A stretch of DNA of 64,000 bases from Augochlora pura. Its lineage: Eukaryota; Arthropoda; Insecta; Hymenoptera; Halictidae. The stretch is taken from the NCBI RefSeq assembly GCF_028453695.1, contig NC_135774.1:12338001-12402000 (forward strand), in the 5' to 3' direction. The translations under genes and the position numbers were made by a program. A model generated the notes under the pieces. That model worked only from the letters and a program-made list of their open reading frames with translations, was not told the DNA's origin and ran no database searches. Positions 36,868 to 48,800 of the stretch are shown here, in pieces. Position 1 is the first letter of the stretch. Each line of letters begins with the position of its first letter.

Positions 36868-39800
36868 CTAAATTTCAAACAACAATTTTTAGTCCAATGA
36901 TCGATCACAAAATTACACGCAACCGCAGCTTCTGCCGGATTTAGCGATCGCTCGATCTCGTTCGATTTTTGTCGCAGAAGCTGGGTTTCTTTGTTTCGTT
37001 CGAAAATGCAAATTCGAAAGACTCTAGTTACTTTGAAGTTTTCTTTAACGCTAAGCCGACTCTACGAACGCAATTGCCGATGCTACCGAATCGTTTCTCA
37101 ACCCTTCCGCGACCGTGGTGTTTCCAAATCGGTCGGAAAGCACAGTGTCACCTCTTTCGTTCGATGCTATGTTGTTTAAGGATTTTATTGTCCGAGTTGT
37201 AACTTGTAATTATGTATTTTTTACATTGTTGTATATCAATACGATATTTAAAGAGAATCGAACATTATAATTACAGTTAAGTGATTAATTAGGATTTATT
37301 TTGTCTTGATAAATTCCCATAACTGAGGTTCCACTGTATCTTGCATTACATCGGTGTAGAAATATTTTTAATGGTATTTATTAATGGTAACAAAAATAAT
37401 AGAAAATATAAATATCTAAATACAGTTTCAGTTTTTGATTTAGATATCAGTAACAATATAATAGTTACTTTGAATCTATAATCACATACACCACTGTGAC
37501 TCTGTTGAAAGAGAAATATTTGTCTCTCAAGCATAGAAGGGTTGAGAAATTTGCATTTCATCATTAAAACAGCCTTTCGAATTTCCTTGTCTCAAGCTCG
37601 ACGTTCTCTCAATTAAAATCCGTGATATCGCAATAAACTTGCGCAGAACTATTCAAACTAAAAATCGTCGAACTTGGGACACATCGATGCACGACAGTAT
37701 TACTTCAAAAAAAACTATACTGTAAGAGAGTTACGCCGTTGACAAGTTAATAGTCACTGCGAAACGGAAAGGATCAATCGGCCTATCTACGTGTCACGTC
37801 TAGGAACACTGAAACACCTCACTCAACAGTGCATGCAAGCTAGAGCTATGCAAAAAAAGAAGATGAAAAAAAGGATGAAGAATGAAGAAAAAGAAGACAC
37901 GCTGCGAAGACGTCCGACGTTCGAGCATCCTTTTTTTTTTGCGGAGCGATCGAGAAGCGGAGATGCTTCTTCGTGTTACGAACGGAGGTCGATCCCATCG
38001 AACGGATCGTGTCGCCGCGGCAAAAAAATCGACAACGGTGGACCTGAGCGATCGTAAAAAGCGTCGTGTCCCAATTCCGATCGAGCGATATTCTCGTTGT
38101 CCAAATCGATCCAAAACATGTCTCCTCACTCGACTACGTACATTCGTTCACGTTCGAACAAGTTAGAGGCTAGTCTATCAACCTATTCTATGTGAGAAGG
38201 GTCGGCGAAGGGCTGGCGAGAACTGGCAACAAAAAGAAAAATAAAGAGGAAGAGACGTCGAGGTTATATATATAGTGAGAAACAAAATTCCAATAAATAG
38301 AATGGGCCCCTGACGATCGCGCTGAATGGTGAACGAGTGCAGTGTTCACCCCGTGCTCCTCCACTTTTATCGTTCTAATTAACACTATTTCTATTGAAGC
38401 GTCAGAAGATACCTTCTACAATTTGAAATTATTTTCTAAGTTTCTCTCAGTCGATTTCTCAATTTTCCTTACAATAGTTACGAATTAATTAATAGCTTCC
38501 AATTTCAAATTTCTTCTCTTTTATACGAAATTATAGAATTTTAAAATGCCAGTTTTATTTCTCTTCTGTTAGATATTTTGCGATTTTTATTTAACACTAG
38601 AGCTTCATCCGATTGAAAATATATAAAATTCTTTTTGTGTGAAACGTCTTGACAGTATTCCTTATTTAAGCATGTATTATTTTAATTATTTTAATTATCT
38701 AATTACATATACGGAGTTTAAATAAATCTATTGCGGAAAAATATATATGAAGTAGCCGTGTATAAGGCTCAGTGTTTCTAGTGTGAAACTTGTACAATTA
38801 CACTGAATATTTTCCACAAATATACATTTATAATTTTAGCAATTACGAATTCTATTGTCCAATAAATGCAACGCGTCATATTGATTTTTAGCGACTGAAA
38901 AAAAATCGCGAAACTTGCGAGACGCACGGTGGTGAACGTTGCACAGCGGAGGGTTTTAGGCGTTCAACAAAGTAACCAAGAAACATAAATCCGTCTGCGT
39001 TTCGGTGAAGAGAAACAGGTAGGATCCCCGTTCACCGGGCCCATGCACCAAACCCGTCAGTACTTACTACGCGGCCCCAGAAAGTAGGTATCCCTATTTA
39101 CACAGTCTCTAATTCTCAGAACCTCACCTCCCCCCTGTGACAAGGGGAGGACCCCTGTACAATATCAGGCGGGGGTGCGTGTGCGTGTGTGTGTCTACGC
39201 CGTGAAATCTCATCCGCGGCGAGGATGTGGGAGGAGCGGAAGAAGCCGGTCGTTCTTATCGTCGTCGAGCGAGCGGGTTCACAATTAGCTCGACTCTTTC
39301 CGCTTGCCATCGTCACCACGGCCATAGGTGACTTGGCCCTGTTTGCGGATCACCCCCGTGGCAGCCACCGCCTCCACGGCTTTTACACGTAAACAGAGAC
39401 AAAACAACGGAGTCAGAGCTCGTCGACAATCCACGCGACGTCGATAACCGCTTTGGAATCAATCCTCCGCGTGATTGTCTAGCACAGCGACGTTCAACCG
39501 ATCTCTTAGCGCCGAGCGAGCTACTTTTGTTAAAACCATGAAAGAGCTTGGAATAGCAATTTCTCGCTGTGGATCTAAGGACGAGTTGAACATCCCCGGT
39601 CTAGCCGCATCCCAGCGCATCGTAGACACGATCGACAGACAATGGGACTAGCTTTCTAGGCGGAGAATCTATTGGCAGCCACGCGAGAGCAGACTCGTTA
39701 GTATTGCCGAGCACGGAACACGCGTGGATCGACGAGTCCGACTCCCAATTAGTGGTATCTGGTCGAGAGACTCCTGGAGATCGGTTCGAAGCCTGCTGTT

Positions 39801-42800
39801 AGTGCTTTCACAAACTCTCTTTGCGAGCTCCCTTAACGCTAACGGGCAGCGTCCCCCTTAATCTAGGCTCTGTTAGAGAAGCACAGAAACAGATGATGAA
39901 AAGTCACGGGAGAATAAAGAATGAGAAAAGGGGTACGATCCGAGGATGCGTATGTATGAGAGGCGAATGGCTCGATGCGGAGTTAACGTGACGAGATTAT
40001 CGCGGTTTTTTAAGATGACTGGCGGAGCAATTAGATCGACGTGGTGCCTCGTGAGATGATTACGACGTCCACGCGAAATTGGCCGACGGGCCGGTGCCTG
40101 TCCTCGTGAAAAGACGGCAAACAGCGTGCGCAAGCCGCAGATGAAATGCGATGGGATGAGCACGTAAGAGAAATTGAATAGAGCGTTCCCTCGGGCGGAA
40201 AACTGATGACGAAGGGATGAACAAAGAGAGCAAGATAAGAGACGTTCGAGGCTAACGAGAGCAACCGCCGCGCCATTGTCTCGCCACGGTTGACGCGGGT
40301 TCGTCGAACCGTGCTCTGTCGCTGAAAAGAAATCCGATGCGAAGGCGCGCTGCTTATCCAAGAGCACTCTTCGCGGCCCGCTGAGGACTCGAAGACTGCT
40401 AGTTTCGATTTACCAGCTCGTGCGCGGCTCGCTGCTTCTACGCCGAATAGTGGAGGCAGAAATATTTACAGGAAATGGGTGCTGCTCGAGAAACCTTTAC
40501 GTCAGGTCCTACGAATATCGATTTCGAGAAATTAATCGAACGGGTGCAGCAGAATTTGACTGCGGATTTTTCTGCATTTATGGCACGTGCGAGATTGAAA
40601 ACTTTATGTCATAAATTAATTCTGTCATATGTAGACTCTTTCTGCATTCATTTAATGTGGAAGTATGGAAAATGCATATAATTCAAAGTGAATTGTATTT
40701 TTACCTCGTTTTCCCCAAGATATTTTTCAAGCATATTGCAACTGGATTGCAGATATTTCTGCATTCATTTAATGTGTAACATTAAATGTGATATAATAGA
40801 TTGTCGATTTTTCTGCATTTATGACATTTGCATGCTAGAGAAATGTATATTAATCGAAATGCATTCGGTTCTTACTATATATCCGTCTCAAGAGATCTTC
40901 CAGCTGTACCATAATTAAATCGTGGATTTTTCTGGCACGGTGCATATCCGCGATGCGCATGTTCGAACGGCACATATCAATGAAATTAATTTGCATTGCC
41001 GCTTTACGTTCAACGTAAGAAAACCAGTCAAACGATGCAAGAAATGTTTTTCTCCTTCGCGCATGCATAAAATAACGCACGAAGAGCTTGCAATAAAAAT
41101 TCGCAATCAAATTACAACGATCCCGTGCAGTTCTTTATCGCTGAAACACGCATAAATTTCTCTAGAAGGACTGCGGCCGTTCTGGTTCGTCGAGCAGCCA
41201 CCGCCGGCTGTCTACAATGTTGGATCCTGGGTACGTGCGGCACATCGAAATTACCGTGATGGAATCAGCAGGCTGCGAGAGGTTGCATAGCCACTGGCGG
41301 TCTCCTAGAGGGTAACGCCCCTACTCTCTACCACGAACTAAACCATGCAACGGCTACGTGCAGCTAATGACAAAGGTGTGAATAGCGTGTTTCATTACTA
41401 GCTTCGAATGTCGGCCGCGCTCGAAGTAAATTGTAACGCAATAATATACGCAACAGAGCGCGGTGGCAACAACAACGGAGGGATGGGGGACCGACGCGAC
41501 GTGCGATAGAAGAACAACAGTCGCGAGGCTGTCTCGGTTGTTCCGAATCCCCTTGGACTACAGGATAATACTGTATAGTATAGTATAGTGTAGTATAGTA
41601 CAGTATAGTACAGTATAGTTTACTACAGTACAGTATAGTATAGTATAGTGTAGTATAGTACAGTATAGTACAGTATAGTTTAGTACAGTACAGTATAGTT
41701 TAGTATAGTGTAGTACAGTACAGTAATAAATACAGTACAGTAATAGTAAAGTAGAGTGTAGTATAGTATAGTACACTTCAGTACAGTACAGTACGGAACA
41801 GTATAGTATAGTATAGTGTAGTTTATAGTGTAGTATAGCACAGTACAGTACAGTATAGTATAGTAAAGTACAGTAAAGTATAGTAAAGTATAGTATAGTA
41901 ATGTATAGTAAAGTATAGTAAAGTATAGTATAGTATGCGGTAGTCGGATCGAGCGAGTAACGGAACACAAAGCTGCGCGACCAAGGTGAAACTGAGGAGG
42001 GGGAGAGAGAGAGAGAGAGAGAGAGACGTGTGGTAACAATGTTGCGCACGAAGGAGAAGGTTGGGTTACCTCTTGGCTCGTGGCCGTAGTAACTCTGGCG
42101 ACGGGCACCTGAGGGGGCAACAAGAAAGTGTCAAGCGTTAGTTGACGGAATTGGGGCTCGTTAGAGTTTCGAGTGAGTCTTAGAGTGCCTCGACCCAGCG
42201 CGAGGAGGAAAGGACCGCGACCAGGCTGTGGGGATCGAGAACGATACACGAGATCGTTTCTCGACGATATCACGCACCGAAACCATTCTATTATCTGCTC
42301 CGAATTACCCGGGGACCCACTTGCCAGCACCAGGTGCGCAGATTCGTTCGTGGCTCTCTCGTTGTCGATAAGTCAACCAGTTAAATCCATCTTCGAGGAT
42401 AGAGTCGAAATTAAAGCGACGGTTAGACTGCGGATTTTTATATACACTGTACAATTCTTTTATCAATTGTTTTCTAACGTGTTTATTGTTTACCGACTAA
42501 GTTTAAAGAATTGCTAAATTTGAAAGTGCTCTAAGATTAACCAGACTCCATTTGATTAATAATTTCAAACAATCATAAATATCACGATTCTGTAATAGCT
42601 TTACGTAAAAAGGGTTAACAAATTCGTCAAGAAAGCTTCTCTAAATCCACCTACTGATGAACCTCTACATTGTCTCTACAGAAATATGTGCATGAAATAA
42701 TGAAACAAATTAAACCTGTATCTATAATACCCAATTATTTTAATTAACCCATTATTTTAAACCTTGCCTATCCATTTTTTTCACAAATTGCATAAAATCC

Positions 42801-45800
42801 GCAGTCGACTTGCAAATATTTCTTCGTTTGTCAAAAAACAAAGAGCAGCTCACGAATCAATTTGCACACCGAGCACAAGCACAAAAATCTGCTGACTGGT
42901 CACCGATCAGTATAGCGACTCCATTCTCCGCGATAATGAAACCCACGTGGAGTATCTGTACGCCGAAACATTCAGCTACCGATCGACGACAGTGCCCGAC
43001 GGCGACCTGGCCAGAAAGATACCTGATGTGACGCGAGGTGTCAGCGCGTCGACGGGTGCGTCGGGCGCGGGGATCGGTCTCGCGACCGTCGCGATTACAG
43101 GCGGATGCGTGGCCCTCCAATACGCTTCCAGGTACTCGGCCACGTGGTCGCAGGCGTCCTCCAGCTGGTTCTCGTCGAGGATCACGTCGAACATGTCCGC
43201 GGGACAGTGCGCCAGCTTCTCCGCCGCCATCATTTGCACGTTCATGTTCTTCACCTGCGACTTGCCGCGCGACTTGATCAACCTCTGCAGCACCTTCGGC
43301 GTCGTGATCTTAAGATAGACGATCGTGGGCGCCAGACTGGTCTTCCGTAGCTGCGACGGATGGTTTATGGTGTCGCAGTCAAGCACCACCAGCTGAAACA
43401 GGGTTAGCGTCAGCTCTGAACATTGCGAAGGACTCCTGACATCCATTAACACATTAACGGCGGGCGATCTCGATGAAAGTATGCTAGGTAGCGCGACGGT
43501 CACACCCCCTCCCCTCGTTTTTTGGCCTAGAGCGGGCGATATTTTGTGTGATCATAAGAAAATTTTGACAAGGTACAGTCGAACTACATCGTATTGCTAC
43601 GAATCCCGCCTATAAGCCACAATCGAGCTAATATCGTATTACTACGACTCCCGCCTTTAAGCCGCAGTCGAGATAAATCGTAGCACTACGACTCCCGCCT
43701 TTAAGCAGCAGTCGAGATAAATCATAGTACTACGACTCCCGCCTTTAATGTGTTAAGATTCGATGTCGTTTAGATCGAAATTTCTACGAGGATTTATTGT
43801 ATAAAGTCTTTTCTAGAATTAAGTATAAATATTAACAGTCTACTGGCAGAAATGGTCAGAGAATTAAGTAGGAAAGAATGGGGTTGAGAGAACACAGCCT
43901 GATTGCTGAATATTTGAAGTGAGGCTAAGTTTGATGTTACACCTACCGTGTAAGCCCGATTGACAGGTTTAATTTTTATTGTCTGTAAGCTGCTAAAATT
44001 ATAAAGACTTTGTCATAGAAATTATTTGAATAAATTTTTTCATCCACGAGTAATAAAAATGGCGAGAGATTGCCACCTTCGTAGTCCTAAATATGAATAA
44101 TCTATCTTGCTCTGGTAAAAATAATGAGACTGAATTTATTTCAATAATCTAGATCCAAAGAGATCTAGAAAAATTTAAAGAGACCTAGAGAGACCTAAAG
44201 AGATCTAAAAAGGCAGCAGTTACCTGGAGAGTCCTGGCGAGCTCGAAAATCCTCTCGATCTCAGTTTGCACCACCGCGAAGCCGTCGCTGTTGGTCGACC
44301 GTTCCATGATCGCCCTCTTCGTCGGGTTGTTCAACAAGGACCTCTTAGCTAACGATATATCGACCGATACCCTGGTGATAATTATCCTGCAACCAGATAA
44401 AAACCGTCTACACCTTCTTCAGGACACTTTCGTCGCACAATATCGTCGAAGCATCCCCTAACCTGCCCTCGAACCGATGCTTCAGGAAGTTGAACAACGC
44501 CTTCTGCATCATGTCCGTGACCTGATAACCCTTCAGCGAAGGACCCACCAGGACCACCGGCCTCATGGAAGGTACGACGTCATACGGCGCTGGTGTCTCC
44601 TGGAAAACGTAGGCCGGAGTCAGTGAGATCGACGATCGATGGGGGGACCCACTCGCCCCAGGATCAGCCCCAGGATAGTCTCACTTACGTAGGACTTCGT
44701 GAGCACGGAATGCAACATTGAAAACATTGAAAACAGTTAATGGCCACTCGTTTGACTCGAGACATGCGACCTACCCTCCTGCACGGCCAAAGGACCTTCC
44801 AGTTCGGGCATTATTGTCTTCAGCATCCAAAGGCGCTTTGGCCAAGCAGTGTGTTTCGACAACTAACGCTATCAACGACCTCCTACGGACTATCGTCTAG
44901 TCTATACCGATCCAGAGAACCATTTTTTCGTTACGGCACGGAGCAAGGATTTACACCAGAGTCGTCCCAAAAACGCCTTCGCGCGAGAGCAGCCTTTTAA
45001 CCCCTTGCGCTACAGTTTCTTTGTCGTATCTCGTAATTCCCTTACGGGAATCGTTCTTTAGACTTTTGGTGACAAAAGAATCAATTATAATTAATAATAT
45101 TCATATTTAGTAGATTAACTCTTATAGTTAATAGAATCACTAATCTGACTCGCCGCTACAGCGCAAGGGGTTCGCGAAGCAAAGAGCGCGTCTAATTAAG
45201 CGAGATCCGAAGAAACAATAAACAGCGTATCGTCAAAAGAACGGCCGTGGTTTTTGGGACAACCGAGTGTTTCGGCTGGCAGGTGCCCGAATGTTCCTCT
45301 AGTTCGAATTATTGGAACACGTGGCCGGTCTAACTAACGCCACATGACACTCTATTAACCTACTTTGCGGTGTCCCCTGCCTGTCATGCATCTTAAATCT
45401 TTGCTCCGTCTCTAGATATCAGCGGCGACGACTTCAATAACGGCGTCAGCGAGAAAAATGGTTCGCTGGGAGCACACGGTTGGTCCGAGTGTTCCGCGCT
45501 TTCAAATACGCCCCTCCCTTTCGAAACTTTCGTTCGGAGAAACGATTAACGCGCGACGCGCACTATAAATTGCATAAATACCGGCGGGGCGTTACGATCG
45601 ATCATCGATCAGGCGTATCGATCACACCGACCAACTGTGCAAATCCACGGCAATTATCGATCGATGCTAGAAACCGCTACTCACATCGACACCTAACTGT
45701 GACACAACAAAGTAGGAAAGTACGTTTGTTCTCCACCTGTTCGTAGAGCGGCCATCGGGCTCGAAACGATTCAGTGCGCCAGCGAAGCAGATAGGGTTGA

Positions 45801-48800
45801 AGAAGAGAAAGAAGAAGAAAAAGAAAAAAGAAGTAGTAGTAGTAGTAATAGCAATAGTAGTAGTAGTAGTGGTAGAAGCGATTCTCCTTGGTACGACAAT
45901 CGTTGAAAGCACGCGCGAAATTATTACATAAACTCGCCTCGAGGAGAGTTACGAGGTCCCGAGTGCTCGCCCCGTCGTACTTTTTCAACAAATACACGAT
46001 GCACAGGAGCTTACAGACCCACACACACAGCCGCAGATTATACTCACAGAAATAAATCTGCTAGTCCTCGCGTGGCCCACGATATTTTCTAGCACCGACT
46101 GATAAATTTAGACGCGAAAGCCTCGTTCACGTCAATGGGCGCTATCGCGGGCCGTGCCGAATCTTTGCCAAATCCGCGGGAAGATTTTCCCGCGGATCGT
46201 TCCGGAGCGTGGCGGCGTCGTAAAACTGGTATACGGCTTGTACGCGGTGTCAACGGGGCGATAGTTAGCCGTGCTAGACGTTCAGAAGTTGACAATCGAA
46301 TGGCTCGATCGTTACTTGCGTTACCATAGAGCCAGACACTTTTTACGTCGCGCTTAAGAAGCAGCCTTGTTAACCAGTACATCCAAAGCCAACGAGGTAC
46401 AGGTTTTGTAAAATACTTTAGACGACCATAGATTGATATAAGGAACTCAGGACAGTAGAAGAAGATCATTGTAATTGGACTGTGAACTTTTAGGAAAAAT
46501 AAAAGTCGACGCGTTAATTGTAAGAAATGGAAACAAGGTAGCAAGCTAATTCTTTCTTTAAATACTTCAATAGAGTCTTTAATATTTCATAAATTAAAGA
46601 TAAGACATTGACGTTTTTAAATTTGTTTGCAGTGACCTAATTTTGTCGTAAATACATGCAATTCGAAGTCTAATCATAATCGTTGTCAAAAGATGTACTA
46701 TCTCAAGAGGCTGAACAAGGAAACTTTAATTTAAACGCCTAATTGTTAACAAAGGCATTATTGAACTATTTAAAATTCAAGAATGACATTTTATAGAAAA
46801 AGGGCAAATTTGCAGAACTTCTGAGCCTATTGACAGGAATAATGTCGTATCCTCTAGCCGGTAATAGTCATTGTTTCGCGACGCCATGCCACGAGCGAAT
46901 TTAGGGTACCGTGAACGAGACTCCGCGGCCCGCTTCGTCCAGCCGACGACTATCAAAAGAAGCTATATATCGAAAAGTGTGATCGGCACGTTCAAGTGTA
47001 CACAAAGTATCAGAGCGTGGTCGCAGACACTGCGGACCCGTCGAGATCGTTTACCGGCTTCTTGAAGAAGTGCACCCGCTTCTCCTTGGTCGACGGTGTG
47101 GTCAAGGTCGCCTTCCCTCCCCGGACGTTGCACACGCTGTCGCAGTCGTCACCTGTCGAGGAGAACGGAGTCCCGATTAATCGGTAGACAGTCGAGATCC
47201 TGTGCGACGATCAGTGTCCCTCTTTCTCTCAAGGTAGCTAGTGAGAAGCTTCAGAAAACGCGATGCAATCTAAGTACCTAGGGTAACTAAGTCGATGCAC
47301 TGATCCCGTCATCACAGAAGCGACTACTAGTTCCCGGACTGATACCGAATCGACGTCGTTGCGACACGCTCGAAACCGATTCGAGTGGGACCTCATCCCG
47401 ATAGATCAATACGGATAGCATTCCCGGGTTTTTCCAAACACTCGACCACTGCTCAATTTGCGATCTCGCCGGTGCTCCATATTTCGTTCGGTGAACCGAT
47501 TTCCGAATCTGCATTTGCTGCTGGTTAAGTGACGAGATTGCGATTAAATCGCTAAATTGTGGCCGACGAAATGGTCGATTAAATTGAAATAGTCGAAATG
47601 GTCGACTATTGCAGTAAGATCTTGTAGCAGTCTGCGATTTTGGATATGAATATTATACCATCTTGCAACTTTGCGAACTTATAGCATTATTGAAACGTAT
47701 GCAAATTTTATAGCATTCTGTAATTTTGTGAGTTTTATAGCATTATTAAACCATATGCAAATTTTATAGCAGTCTTCAACTTTGTAAAAATTTGACATCA
47801 GGCTTGTAAAAATTTTATTACCTCCCTGCAATAGTATTCTAACTCTCTCAGTTGAAACTATATGCAGAAATTATAATATTCTGCAATCCTATTCAGATTA
47901 TAATATCCTGCGATTTATACATATTATAACATTCTTTAAGTTTCTTCACAAACCTTATTACATTCTGTAAATTTGCGATAAATGTTATAAGTAAACCGCG
48001 GATTTTTGTAAAAATAAAAATCGTTACCAATAATTGTAAGACCAAAGAACTATATAACATAATAATTCCGATCAGTTGATATTGACTGATATTTGACACT
48101 CGATCGAATAACTTCATTAGAAATGCATAAAATTTGTCTTATATAATTCTGTCTTCTAACAGAACCATCTGCAACTTTCCGTGAAATTTCTCATTTGCTA
48201 TAAGCTAATTTTAAAGATCGAAGAGTCTATTATCACCTCCTTGATCTTACTCTTTAGTTCCCTATTTTCGCGACGAACGACAAGTACTCGATTCGGTATC
48301 ATTCCCATTACTAGCGACTACGAAATATTTGGTTACAGCGGAACTAAAGTGTGTCACGGACCTGTGTACGTGTAGGGCGTGTGTCGAACTGGTGTGGTGA
48401 ATTAGCGATGGGCATAACCGTAGCCGAATTCGCGTGAGTCAGAAGCAAAGGACAGTCGGCGCTAAGATCAAGCGTAATTGGACCACAAAGAATCTACTCG
48501 AACATAATCAACAAGTCTTAAACTCACTCTTTATATTAGAATTACGATCTTGAGAAAATTTCTTGCTGGTCCAACCGACGATAACTAAAGTCCCTATGCT
48601 AACTGTCTATGCCGACCGTCGCTTACCGAGCAACTATTGGGTGTGCAAATTAATTCTTGACCTTCGCAGCTCGTCAAATATAACTTTCATTTAAGCAATA
48701 CGAATCCTCAAAATAAAGAAACATTTAACGAAACAGAAAAACCATGGTATCATTTTATAAAACATCAGAAATTGTTTTAGAGTATTCTCGTAAACGTTAA

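Larger units (their letters stand above)
36868..43022 (-). other. Ca-beta last intron, 6.2 kb
   Basis: A GT..AG intron on the - strand. It contains a candidate ACACTAG repeat, a Thr-Tyr-like repeat stretch (40560-40940), a pentanucleotide satellite and a (GA)n run, listed separately. GC-richer blocks at about 38930-40430 contain overlapping open frames with no recognised domain. Confidence 0.7.

Noticed and set aside
39873..40367. 164-codon - strand frame within the last Ca-beta intron
   Set aside because: No recognisable motif, opposite frames also open, and no splice sites linking it to the Ca-beta exons.
41558..42330. Open frames of 163 and 216 codons on the - strand
   Set aside because: Both are mostly the 5-bp satellite read as Tyr/Leu/Thr/Ile/Cys repeats; the rest shows no domain or splice context.
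42976..43503. Ca-beta frame extended upstream to a Met at 43503
   Set aside because: Residues before LVVLDCD are intronic; the acceptor TTTCAG at 43393-43398 and the family alignment place the exon start at 43392.
43576..43748. Regular direct repeats of about 44 bp resembling a CRISPR array
   Set aside because: The units are contiguous tandem repeats without unique spacers, lie inside a transposon-like element, and are in an animal genome.
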